A DNA stretch of 64,000 nt from Cellulomonas humilata. GTDB lineage: Bacteria > Actinomycetota > Actinomycetes > Actinomycetales > Cellulomonadaceae. Positions 7,818 through 15,958 of this stretch are shown piece by piece. The notes under the pieces are model-generated. The model did not search any database. It was not told the DNA's origin and was given only the letters and a program-made list of their open reading frames with translations. The stretch spans positions 1 through 64,000 of the forward strand of contig NZ_JABMCI010000052.1 of the NCBI RefSeq assembly GCF_013359775.1, in the 5' to 3' direction. The position numbers and the translations under genes are program-made. Position 1 is the first letter of the stretch. The number at the start of each line of letters is the position of its first letter.

Positions 7818-9190
7818 TCGCCCAGCAGCTCGTCACCGCGGCCGCGGAAGGGGTGGGCGAGACCCAGCTCATCATCGCCGCGATCATCGGCATCCTGGTG
7901 ATCGTCGCGCTCATCGTCGGCCTCAAGATGCACCCGTTCCTGGCCCTGACGCTCGGCGCCGGCGTGCTCGCGGTCCTGGCCGGCATCGGCTACACGGACG
8001 CGTTCACCAGCTTCGTCGCCGGCGTCGGGACCACCGTCGCCGGCGTCGGGCTTCTCATCGCGCTCGGGGCCATCATCGGCAAGCTGCTGATCGACAGCGG
8101 CGGCGCCGACGAGATCGTGGACGCGATCCTGTCCAAGACGCCCGTGCAGCGACTGCCGTGGGCGATGGCGCTCATCGCGTTCGTCATCGGGATCCCGCTC
8201 TTCTTCGAGGTCGGCGTCGTTCTGCTGATCCCGGTCGTCATGCTCGCCGCCCGGCGGTCGAAGCTCTCGATGATCGTGCTCGGCATCCCCGCCCTGGCCG
8301 GCCTGTCCGCGCTGCACGGGCTGGTGCCGCCCCACCCCGGACCGCTCATCGCGATCGACGCGCTGGGCGCCGACCTGGGCACGACCCTCGGCCTCGGCCT
8401 CCTCGTCGCGATCCCCACCGTGATCATCTCCGGCCCGCTGCTGGCCAAGCCGCTGGCCCGGTGGGTCGTGCTGCCGCCCCCCGACGTGTTCCTGGGCGAG
8501 GCGCGCACGGACGAGGACGCTCGCCGGCCGAGGTTCGGTGTCGCGCTCATGGTCGTGCTGCTCCCCGTCGTGCTCATGCTGCTGCGGACGGTGGTCGAGG
8601 CGAGCGGGGCGGGCGAGAACCCGGTGGGTCAGGTGTTCGTGTTCCTGGGGACGCCCCTGGTCGCGCTGCTCATCACGACGTTGGTGGCCATGGTCGCCCT
8701 CGGGACGTCGCTCGGGAACACCCGGGCGCAGGTGAGCAAGCTGGTGGACTCGTCCTTCGCACCGATCGCGAGCATCCTGCTCATCGTCGCGGCGGGCGGT
8801 GGGTTCAAGCAGACGCTGGTGGACTCCGGCGTCGGCGACGTGATCGCCAGCGGGATCACCGACGCCGCGATCCCCCCGCTGTTCGCCGGGTGGATCGTCG
8901 CGGTGCTCATCCGGCTCGCGACGGGCTCGGCCACCGTGGCCACGATCACCGCGGCCGGCATCATGGCCCCGCTGGCGACGGACCTCTCGACCACGCACGT
9001 GGCCCTGCTGGTCCTCGCGATCGGTGCCGGGTCGGTGTTCCTCAGCCACGTGAACGACGCCGGGTTCTGGCTGGTCAAGGAGTACTTCAAGATGACCGTC
9101 GGCCAGACGTTCAAGACGTGGTCGCTCATGGAGACGGTGCTGTCGGTGACCGCGCTGATCTTCGTCCTGCTGCTCAGCCTCGTGATCTAG
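7814..9190 (+). CDS. gntP: Gluconate:H+ symporter, GntP family
   Basis: 458 aa with about 12-14 hydrophobic membrane segments from residue 17 to the C-terminus. The conserved HGLVPPHPGP stretch (about 170) and HVNDAGFWLVKEYF (about 412) are GntP hallmarks. It imports gluconate for the kinase encoded immediately upstream, whose last codons it overlaps. The TAG stop lies inside the palindrome CTAG at 9187-9190, which it shares with the stop of the convergent hydrolase gene, so no separate terminator is visible here. Confidence 0.95.
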   Translation: MIAQQLVTAAAEGVGETQLIIAAIIGILVIVALIVGLKMHPFLALTLGAGVLAVLAGIGYTDAFTSFVAGVGTTVAGVGLLIALGAIIGKLLIDSGGADEIVDAILSKTPVQRLPWAMALIAFVIGIPLFFEVGVVLLIPVVMLAARRSKLSMIVLGIPALAGLSALHGLVPPHPGPLIAIDALGADLGTTLGLGLLVAIPTVIISGPLLAKPLARWVVLPPPDVFLGEARTDEDARRPRFGVALMVVLLPVVLMLLRTVVEASGAGENPVGQVFVFLGTPLVALLITTLVAMVALGTSLGNTRAQVSKLVDSSFAPIASILLIVAAGGGFKQTLVDSGVGDVIASGITDAAIPPLFAGWIVAVLIRLATGSATVATITAAGIMAPLATDLSTTHVALLVLAIGAGSVFLSHVNDAGFWLVKEYFKMTVGQTFKTWSLMETVLSVTALIFVLLLSLVI

Positions 9191-9960
9191 CCGGCCGCCT
9201 GGGCGAGCTCCGCGATCGCCGACGCGACGGCCGCGGGCTGCTCGACCGACGACAGATGCCCGGACTGCGGGACCACGACGAGCCGGGATCCCTCGGCCGT
9301 GGCCACCAGGTGCTCGGCGGCGGCGACCGGCGTCACGGTGTCCTCGTCGCCGACCACGACGACGACGTGGCCGGCGAACGCGCGCAGCACGTCGGACCGG
9401 TCCGGCCGGGCCGCCATCGCCCGCTGCGACCAGGCGATCCCCGCGGGCTCCTGCTGGTCGATCCAGGCGGCGACCCGCTCGGCCACCTCGGGCTGCGCGG
9501 CGCGGGTGGTCTCGCCCAGCAGCGACGTCGCCATCGGCCGGACCGGGTCGACCGACCCGGTCGACTCCGCCTCGTCCGCGATCCGCAGCCGGTTGGCGCG
9601 CGCGTCCGGGGCGTCGGCGGTGGACTTGGTGTCGACGAGCGCCAGCCCGGCGACGAGCCCCGGGTGCCGCTCGAGCAGCGCGAGCGCCACGTAGCCGCCC
9701 ATGGACAGGCCGGCGATCACGGCGCTGTCCACGCCCGCGGCACCCAGCACCTCGGCCACCAGGTCCGCCGACGCCTCGAGCGACGGCTCGGGCAGGTCCG
9801 TGGCGTGGCCCGGCGTGCCGGGCAGGTCCACCGCGTGCACGGGGTGACCGGGCGGCAGCTGCGCGGCCACGTCGTCCCACATGCGGTGGTCGAGCGGGAA
9901 GCCGTGCAGCAGCACGATCGGGAGGCCGTCGCCCTCGGCGCGGTAGGTGTGCAGGCTCAT
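9187..9960 (-). CDS. Alpha/beta-fold hydrolase
   Basis: 257 aa. HGFPLDHRMWD (oxyanion region, about 19-29), the nucleophile elbow GLSMGG (Ser at about 95) and a C-terminal SGHLSSVEQP containing the catalytic His are all present. The substrate cannot be told; esterases, peroxidases and BioH-like enzymes share this core. Its ATG overlaps the TGA of the next upstream gene (ATGA), making it the last of four coupled genes. Confidence 0.85.
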   Translation of the reverse strand: MSLHTYRAEGDGLPIVLLHGFPLDHRMWDDVAAQLPPGHPVHAVDLPGTPGHATDLPEPSLEASADLVAEVLGAAGVDSAVIAGLSMGGYVALALLERHPGLVAGLALVDTKSTADAPDARANRLRIADEAESTGSVDPVRPMATSLLGETTRAAQPEVAERVAAWIDQQEPAGIAWSQRAMAARPDRSDVLRAFAGHVVVVVGDEDTVTPVAAAEHLVATAEGSRLVVVPQSGHLSSVEQPAAVASAIAELAQAAG

Positions 9961-10721
9961 GCGTCGTCCTCCGCCGTCGTGCTCGGGCCTGCCCAGTGGG
10001 TGGGCAGCGGGATCTCGTGGTCGGGCAGCACGTGCGCGACGATCTCGTCGAGCACGCGTCGGACGGCCGCCTCGCCGACCCACAGGTGCTTGGCGCCGTC
10101 CACGCCGATCACCTCGGCCTGCGGGACGCGCGCGAACCGGCGGCGCGCCTCGTCCGGGCGCAGGTAGTCGTCGAGCTCCGGGACCAGCACCACGAGCGGC
10201 TTGCCGAGCTCCGCCCACGCGTCGAGGTCCGCGTCCGTGGCGCGGTGCAGCGGCGGGGACAGCAGGATCGCGCCCTCGATCGACGGGTCGCGGCCGTGCA
10301 TGAGGGCCAGCTCGGTGCCGAACGACCAGCCGACCAGCCACCGGTTCGGCAGGTCGTGGAACTCGGCGAACTCGATCGCGGCGTGCACGTCGAACCGCTC
10401 GCCGACCCCGCCGTCGAACGCTCCCCCGCTGCGCCCCCGTGGACTGACGGTTCCGCGCGTGTTGAACCGCAGCACCGCGAGGTCCGCCAGCGCGGGCAGC
10501 CGCCAGGCCGCCTTGCGCAGGACGTGCGAGTCCATGTATCCGCCGTGCGTCGGCAGCGGGTGCAGGGTCACCAGCGTCGCGGCCGGCGCCGCCTCGGCCG
10601 GGCGTGCCAGCTCCCCGACGAGCGTGAGCCCGTCGGCGGTGTGCAGCTCGACGTCCTGGCGCGCGGCGGGCAGGACCGTCAACGAGCGGATGAGGCCGGG
10701 GTCCTGCGTGTTCGTCGTCAT
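9957..10721 (-). CDS. Alpha/beta hydrolase, dienelactone hydrolase-like
   Basis: 254 aa. The sequence begins MTTNTQ and contains LHPLPTHGGYMDSHVL (about 48-63), FNTRGT, the nucleophile elbow GWSFGTE (Ser at about 122) and a late GVDGAKHLWVGE with the candidate His. These features fit the short alpha/beta hydrolases seen next to YdgI/DLH-type proteins. The substrate is unknown. The start overlaps the stop of the HAD gene (ATGA). Confidence 0.8.
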   Translation of the reverse strand: MTTNTQDPGLIRSLTVLPAARQDVELHTADGLTLVGELARPAEAAPAATLVTLHPLPTHGGYMDSHVLRKAAWRLPALADLAVLRFNTRGTVSPRGRSGGAFDGGVGERFDVHAAIEFAEFHDLPNRWLVGWSFGTELALMHGRDPSIEGAILLSPPLHRATDADLDAWAELGKPLVVLVPELDDYLRPDEARRRFARVPQAEVIGVDGAKHLWVGEAAVRRVLDEIVAHVLPDHEIPLPTHWAGPSTTAEDDA

Positions 10722-11566
10722 CGCGACGAGCCTAGGGCGCCCTCGGCCAGCGCACCCGCGATCTCGAGCACGTCGGCCACCCCGTCGTCGGCGTTCGAAG
10801 CGCACCGCCGCGTCGCCGCATCGAGCACGGACGCGTGCGCGTTGGCCATCGCGAACGAGGTGCCGGCCCAGCCGAGCATGGACAGGTCGTTCGGGGCGTC
10901 GCCGACGGCCCAGACGTCCGCCGGGTCGATGCCGCGTGCGGCCGCCCAGTCGGCGAGCGTGGCCGCCTTGGTGATGCCCGGTCCGGAGATCTCCCCCAGT
11001 CCGACCGCCCCCGAGTCGGCGACGATCCCGAGCTCGCCGACGACGGCCGCCAGCTCGTCCGCGAACGTCGCGCCGACCGGTCGGGTGGAGCGCACCAGGA
11101 GCTTGAACGTGGACGGGCGCAGGACGTCCTCGATGCGGTCGGCCGTCGCGCTGCCCGGGGGTACCGGGTGGCTGGACAGGAACGGGGTCTCGTAGGCGAA
11201 GCCGTCGGCGCTCTCCGTGGCGAGGTGCACCGCCTCCGGGCCACCCCAGGCCCCACGGACGCGGTCGGCGATGCCGCCGACGAGCTCCGGGGACATCCCC
11301 CGCTCGACCAGCAGCCGCCCGGTGCCGACCTCGAGCACCGCGGCGCCGTTCGCGCAGATGGCGACCCCGTGACCGGCCACGTGCGACGCCAGCTCGCGCA
11401 GCCAGCGGGGCGGCCGGGCGGTGACGAACACGACCTCGACGCCGGCGTCGGCTGCCCGGACCAGCGCGGCGGCCGTGCGCGGGGAGACCGTGCCGTCGGG
11501 GCGCAGCAGGGTGCCGTCCAGGTCCGTGGCGACGAGGCGCGGCGCGCGGGTAGGTGTGCCGCTCAT
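10718..11566 (-). CDS. HAD-superfamily hydrolase, Cof type IIB
   Basis: 282 aa. Motif I is VATDLDGTLLRPDG (about 13-26), motif II VVFVTARPP, the Lys region GITKAATL, and motif IV VGDAPNDLSML. A cap domain between motifs II and III marks the Cof/sugar-phosphatase group, which removes phosphate from small metabolites in the cytoplasm. The ATG giving MSGTPTR is chosen because it overlaps the stop of the upstream gene (ATGA) and matches the usual family length of about 270-280. Confidence 0.9.
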   Translation of the reverse strand: MSGTPTRAPRLVATDLDGTLLRPDGTVSPRTAAALVRAADAGVEVVFVTARPPRWLRELASHVAGHGVAICANGAAVLEVGTGRLLVERGMSPELVGGIADRVRGAWGGPEAVHLATESADGFAYETPFLSSHPVPPGSATADRIEDVLRPSTFKLLVRSTRPVGATFADELAAVVGELGIVADSGAVGLGEISGPGITKAATLADWAAARGIDPADVWAVGDAPNDLSMLGWAGTSFAMANAHASVLDAATRRCASNADDGVADVLEIAGALAEGALGSSR

Positions 11567-11862
11567 CGACGCGTCGGTCCGCGTCGGGCGCGCGCCTGCC
11601 AGCACGAGGTGTGCCAGTGCCGACGGTCGTCGAGAGCCTCGCCGAACAGCCCGTCGGACCGCCACGCGACCACGTGCGCGGTGCCCGCGCTCACCAGCTG
11701 GTCGCAGCCGGGGCACCGGTACTCACGGTCGGAGCCGCGGACGCGCTGGACCACCCACTCGCCGTCGGGCCCGGACTCCGCCTGCCGGCCGCCCGTGGCG
11801 CGATCGAGGTCGAGCTCGACGTGCTCCGCGCCGTACGGCCGCTTCGTCGCTCGTCGTCCCAC
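11563..11862 (-). CDS. Small protein with a predicted zinc site
   Basis: 99 aa from a GTG start with GGAGG 8 bases before it. The central CPGCDQL and the later RRHWHTSCWQAR give a CxxC...HxxxC-type metal site, most likely zinc. Between them is HVVAW. Small actinobacterial proteins of this kind are widespread and often carry the misleading name ATP/GTP-binding protein; no nucleotide motif is seen here. It is the first of four overlapping genes, so it probably shares their promoter, which should lie in the 11863-12010 gap. Confidence 0.7.
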   Translation of the reverse strand: MGRRATKRPYGAEHVELDLDRATGGRQAESGPDGEWVVQRVRGSDREYRCPGCDQLVSAGTAHVVAWRSDGLFGEALDDRRHWHTSCWQARARRGPTRR

Positions 11863-11891
11863 GCCCTCATCCTCCCTCACACCCGCGTGAC

Positions 11892-11994
11892 GTCCGCACT
11901 CGATCACGCTGGAACCCGCCGGAGTGCGGACGCTCGGGGGTAAGGCTCCGCAGCGTCCGCACTCGTGAGTGCTGGAGCCCATTGGAGTGCGGAC
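11892..11994. repeat. Two tandem 40-base palindromic (REP-like) elements
   Basis: Each unit is GTCCGCACTC, 20 bases, then GAGTGCGGAC, at 11892-11931 and 11955-11994. Arms are identical in both copies and the spacers share GCTGGA-N-CCC at the same offset. The units lie between a divergent promoter region and the terminator of the GH1 gene. They look like a REP-type element or a pair of protein-binding palindromes. Confidence 0.75.
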
Positions 11995-12011
11995 GTTGCG
12001 GAGGATGGCGA

Positions 12012-12044
12012 CGGCCGAGCTCCCCGGGGAGGGGAGCTCGGCCG
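12012..12044 (-). terminator. Rho-independent terminator of the GH1 gene
   Basis: A perfect 14-base-pair stem (CGGCCGAGCTCCCC with its complement) with a 5-base loop sits 8 bases beyond the GH1 stop. There is no strong T-run, as is common in high-GC actinobacteria. Confidence 0.8.
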
Positions 12045-12051
12045 GGGTGGG

Positions 12052-13494
12052 TCAGAGGGCTGCGGACTCCGCGGTCGGGATCGTGTTCGTGCGCAGGAGC
12101 TCGCGGTACCAGAGGCCCGAGTCCTTCACCGTGCGCTCGAGGGTGTCGTAGTCGACGCGGACCACGCCGAAGCGGCGGTCGTAGCCGTAGGACCACTCGA
12201 AGTTGTCCATCAGGGACCAGACGAAGTAGCCGCGCACGTCGGCGCCGCGCTCGATGGCCTCGCCGACGGCGTCGATGTGGTCGTGCAGGTACGCCACGCG
12301 GCCGGCGTCGTGCACGCGGCCGTCGGCGCTGACCTCGTCGTAGAACGCCGCGCCGTTCTCCGTGATCGCCATCGGGATGCCGGGGTAGCGGTCGTGGATC
12401 TCGAGCAGCAGGTCCACCAGGCCCTGCGGCTCGATGTTCCAGCCCATCGCCGTGTGCGGGCCGGGCTGCGGGAGGAACTCGACGTTGGTGGCGCCGACCC
12501 ACGGGCTGTTCTCGGACGAGCGGTGGCCGTCCGGGCCGGGCGTGCCGTCACCGCCGGCGGGCGTGCCCTGCTGCACGCGACCGGTCGAGTAGTAGTTGAT
12601 GCCCAGCAGCGCGAGCGGGACCTGGATGAGGTCGAGGTCACCCTCGAGCACGAAGGACCAGTCGGTGATGTGCTCGGTGTCGGCGAAGACCTCCTTGGGG
12701 TACTCGCCGTCGAGCATCGGGCCCAGGAACACCTCGTTGGCGATGGTGTCGATGCGGCGCTTGGCCTCGACGTCCTCCGGGGCGTCGGTCGCTGCGCGCG
12801 TCACGTGCAGGTTGAGCGTGACCGAGATCGGGGTGTCCTGGCCCAGCACGTCCTTGATGGCGCGGCCGGCGAGGCCGTGACCGAGGTTCAGGTGGTGCAC
12901 GGCGGCCAGCGCCGTGGCGTCGTCGGTCACGCCGGGGGCGTGCACGCCGGAGGCGTAGCCGAGGAACGACGAGCACCACGGCTCGTTCAGGGTGGTCCAC
13001 AGGTGGATGCGGTCGCCGAGCACCTCGGCCAGCTTGCGCGCGTACTTCTCGAACTGGAGGGCCGTCTGCCGGTTGGCCCAGCCGCCCTCGTCCTCGAGCG
13101 CCTGCGGCAGGTCCCAGTGGTAGAGCGTCGCGACGGGCTTGATGCCGGCGGCGATCAGGCGGTCCGCGAGGTCCACGTAGAAGTCGAGGCCGGCCTGGTT
13201 GAACTCGCCGGAGCCGGTGGGCTGGACGCGGGGCCACGCGATCGAGAACCGGTAGGCCGCCAGGCCCAGGTCCTGCATGATCGCGACGTCCTCGGGGACC
13301 CGGTGGTAGTGGTCCGCAGCGACGTCACCCGTGTCGCCGTCGAGCACCTTGCCGGGCGTGCGGGAGAAGGTGTCCCAGATGGACGGGCCGCGGCCGTCCT
13401 CGTCGAACGCGCCCTCGATCTGGTACGACGCGGTGGCCGAGCCCCAGAGGAAGTCGGTGGGGAACTGGCGTCCGGAGGGGCGCGAGGTCGTCAT
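12052..13494 (-). CDS. GH1 beta-glucosidase
   Basis: 480 aa, full family length. It hydrolyses beta-glucosides or short beta-glucans from the non-reducing end, most likely in the cytoplasm since no signal peptide is present. The acid/base Glu171 lies in TLNEPW and the nucleophile Glu379 in [19 protein letters not shown] at the start and WSLMDNFEW near the end are GH1 hallmarks. A LacI-type palindrome (13610-13623) lies 116 bases upstream, tying it to the regulon of the neighbouring sugar genes. Strong terminators sit both before and after it, so it is probably a single-gene unit. Confidence 0.95.
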   Translation of the reverse strand: MTTSRPSGRQFPTDFLWGSATASYQIEGAFDEDGRGPSIWDTFSRTPGKVLDGDTGDVAADHYHRVPEDVAIMQDLGLAAYRFSIAWPRVQPTGSGEFNQAGLDFYVDLADRLIAAGIKPVATLYHWDLPQALEDEGGWANRQTALQFEKYARKLAEVLGDRIHLWTTLNEPWCSSFLGYASGVHAPGVTDDATALAAVHHLNLGHGLAGRAIKDVLGQDTPISVTLNLHVTRAATDAPEDVEAKRRIDTIANEVFLGPMLDGEYPKEVFADTEHITDWSFVLEGDLDLIQVPLALLGINYYSTGRVQQGTPAGGDGTPGPDGHRSSENSPWVGATNVEFLPQPGPHTAMGWNIEPQGLVDLLLEIHDRYPGIPMAITENGAAFYDEVSADGRVHDAGRVAYLHDHIDAVGEAIERGADVRGYFVWSLMDNFEWSYGYDRRFGVVRVDYDTLERTVKDSGLWYRELLRTNTIPTAESAAL

Positions 13495-13609
13495 GTGCGG
13501 GTCCTTCGATCGAGCGGACGGGTCGGAGGTCTGGTGCCTGCTCCGCAGGCGGGCCGGGACGTCTGGTCCTGCGACTGCGCCGACCGGTCCATGGCCTCGT
13601 ACGAGATTG

Positions 13610-13623
13610 TCGAATCGATACGA
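13610..13623. promoter_or_regulatory. Candidate LacI-family operator upstream of GH1
   Basis: TCGAATCGATACGA matches TCGAAnCGnTTCGA with one mismatch. It lies between the GH31 terminator and the GH1 start, overlapping a TATCGT that could be a -10 box on the minus strand. Confidence 0.55.
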
Positions 13624-13638
13624 TACACGCCGTGGGAA

Positions 13639-13675
13639 CGCTCTCGCCACCCCCGTCCGGGGGGTGGCGAGAGCG
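13639..13675 (-). terminator. Rho-independent terminator of the GH31 gene
   Basis: A 15-16 base-pair perfect stem (left arm CGCTCTCGCCACCCC) with a 5-base loop lies directly after the GH31 stop. It separates GH31 from GH1. Confidence 0.85.
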
Positions 13676-13681
13676 GGCGCC

Positions 13682-15958
13682 TCAGAGGGTCAGCTCGACG
13701 ATCGCGCCCTCCGCGGTCACCGCAGCACCGGCGAACCCGGTCTGCACGCTCCACGGCCCGACCGCACCTCGCGCCTCGACGCGGACGGCGTCGCCGTCGC
13801 GACGCACCACGAACCGCGTCGGCTCCCCGCCGTCGGGCGACGGCACGGTGGTCGTCGACCGGTGGCCGTCCGCCAGCTCCACCAGGTGCAGCGTCACGCC
13901 GTCGGCCCAGGTGTAGTCCGGCCGGTCGGAGCGTGCGCCCACGGGCAGCACCGAGTCCGGCCGCACGTACAGCGGGATCGACGAGTAGTCGTGCCGCTCG
14001 CGCACCCAGCGCGGACCGGCGACCTGCTCGCCCGACAGCAGCGAGGTCCAGGTGCCCTCGGGCACGTAGACGTCCACGGTCCCGTCCGCGGTGAACACCG
14101 GCGCCACCAGCAGGTTCTCGCCGAGCATGTACTGGGTGTCGACCGTCGCCGCGCCCGGGTCGTCCGGGAACTCCAGCACCATCGGCCGCATCATCGGCAC
14201 CCCGGTGGCGTGCGCGTCCTGGCCGAGCCGGGCGAGGTACGGCATGAGAGAGAGCTTGAGCCGCGTGAACAGCCGCGTGACGTCCACCGCCTCCTCGTCG
14301 AACGCCCACGGCACCCGGTAGGAGTCCGAGCCGTGCAGGCGGCTGTGCGACGAGAGCAGCCCGAACGCCAGCCAGCGCTTGAACACCGCCGCGTCGGGGA
14401 CCCCCTCGAAGCCGCCGATGTCGTGGCTCCAGAACCCGAAGCCCGACGACGCCAGCGACAGTCCGCCGCGCAGGGTCTCCGCCATGGACACGAAGGTCGA
14501 CTCGCTGTCGCCACCCCAGTGCACCGGGAACTGCTGCCCGCCCGCGGTGGCCGACCGCGCGAACAGGACGGCTTCCCCCTCGCCGCGCTCGGCCTCGAGC
14601 ACGTCGAACACCGCGCGGTTGTACAGGTGCGTGTAGTGGTTGTGCATACGCTCCGGGTCGGAGCCGTCGTGCCAGACCACGTCCGTGGGGATGCGCTCGC
14701 CGAAGTCGGTCTTGAAGGCGTCGACCCCCTGCACCAGCAGCCGGCGCAGGTAGCCCTGGTACCAGGCCACCGCGTCCGGGTTGGTGAAGTCGACGAGCCC
14801 CATGCCGGACTGCCACTGGTCCGTCTGCCAGACCGAGCCGTCCGCGCGCGTCACCAGGTAGCCCGCGGCGCGGCCCTCGTCGAACAGGGCGGACCGCTGC
14901 GCGATGTACGGGTTGATCCAGACGCAGACCTTGAGGCCCTTGGCGTGCAGGCGGGTGAGCAGGCCCTCCGGGTCCGGGAACGTCGCCGGGTCCCACGTGA
15001 AGTCGGTCCAGTGGTACGCCCGCATCCAGAAGCAGTCGAAGTGGAAGACGCTCAGCGGGAGCCCGCGCTCGGCCATGCCGTCGACGAAGGACATCACGGT
15101 CGCCTCGTCGTACTGCGTGGTGAACGAGGTGGACAGCCACAGGCCGTACGACCACGCCGGCACCTGCGCCGGGCGCCCCGTGAGCGCCGTGTAGCGCCGC
15201 AGGACGTCCTTGGGCGTCGGCCCGTGGATGACGTAGTACTCCAGCGACTCCCCCGGCACCGAGAACTGGGTGCGCGAGACCGCCTCGGACCCGACCTCGA
15301 ACGACACCCGCCCGGGGTGGTCGACGAACACGCCGTAGCCCGCGTCGGACAGGTAGAACGGCACGTTCTTGTACGCCTGCTCGCTGGCCGTACCGCCGTC
15401 CTCGTTCCAGATGTCGACGGACTGGCCGTTCTTCACGAACGCGCCGAACCGCTCGCCCAGGCCGTAGACGTGCTCGCGGACGCCCAGGCTGAGCTGCTCG
15501 TGCACGTACGCGTCGCCGCGGGCGTCGGTGACGACGCCGACCGAGCGCGGGGTCGAGGACGTGAGGACCCGGCCGTCGGCCTCGAACTCGACGTTCCACG
15601 CGCCGCGGGTCGAGACCCGTGCCGTGAGGGCACCCGACCGGAAGGTCGCGACGCCGTCGGCGGAGTCGTCCGCCTCGACCACCTTGACGTCCGCCGCGGA
15701 GCGGGACAGTGCGAACGAGGGCCCGCGGTCGGCTCCCCCGCGGTGGTGCTCGATCCGCACGCCGATCACGTCGTCCATCGGGCTGTGGAACGAGACGGTG
15801 ACCAGCGCCCGGTTGAGGGTGTCGCCGCGCGACGTCAGGGGCACCGTCGAGGCGTACACGGTGAGCGAGTCCTCGCCCACCACGACGTCCGCCACCTCGC
15901 GCGGTCGCAGGACCGTCACACCGGGGAGGTGCTGCCAGTAGCCGTCCGTGAACTTCAT
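13682..15958 (-). CDS. yicI: GH31 alpha-xylosidase, YicI type
   Basis: 758 aa, close to the 772 of E. coli YicI. It removes alpha-linked xylose from xylosyl-glucosides such as xyloglucan oligosaccharides. The nucleophile Asp418 sits in KTDFGERIP and the acid/base Asp484 in [19 protein letters not shown] and [11 protein letters not shown] are strongly YicI-like, as opposed to alpha-glucosidase. No signal peptide, so cytoplasmic. It is divergent from the lacI regulator; a minus-strand promoter (-35 TGGACA, 17-base spacer, -10 TAACGT) is followed by the operator palindrome. It ends in a strong hairpin. Alpha-glucosidase side activity cannot be excluded. Confidence 0.9.
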   Translation of the reverse strand: MKFTDGYWQHLPGVTVLRPREVADVVVGEDSLTVYASTVPLTSRGDTLNRALVTVSFHSPMDDVIGVRIEHHRGGADRGPSFALSRSAADVKVVEADDSADGVATFRSGALTARVSTRGAWNVEFEADGRVLTSSTPRSVGVVTDARGDAYVHEQLSLGVREHVYGLGERFGAFVKNGQSVDIWNEDGGTASEQAYKNVPFYLSDAGYGVFVDHPGRVSFEVGSEAVSRTQFSVPGESLEYYVIHGPTPKDVLRRYTALTGRPAQVPAWSYGLWLSTSFTTQYDEATVMSFVDGMAERGLPLSVFHFDCFWMRAYHWTDFTWDPATFPDPEGLLTRLHAKGLKVCVWINPYIAQRSALFDEGRAAGYLVTRADGSVWQTDQWQSGMGLVDFTNPDAVAWYQGYLRRLLVQGVDAFKTDFGERIPTDVVWHDGSDPERMHNHYTHLYNRAVFDVLEAERGEGEAVLFARSATAGGQQFPVHWGGDSESTFVSMAETLRGGLSLASSGFGFWSHDIGGFEGVPDAAVFKRWLAFGLLSSHSRLHGSDSYRVPWAFDEEAVDVTRLFTRLKLSLMPYLARLGQDAHATGVPMMRPMVLEFPDDPGAATVDTQYMLGENLLVAPVFTADGTVDVYVPEGTWTSLLSGEQVAGPRWVRERHDYSSIPLYVRPDSVLPVGARSDRPDYTWADGVTLHLVELADGHRSTTTVPSPDGGEPTRFVVRRDGDAVRVEARGAVGPWSVQTGFAGAAVTAEGAIVELTL

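Noticed and set aside
11892..11994. Considered as a small CRISPR array
   Set aside because: Only two units, each itself a long palindrome with a part-conserved spacer, and no cas gene nearby.
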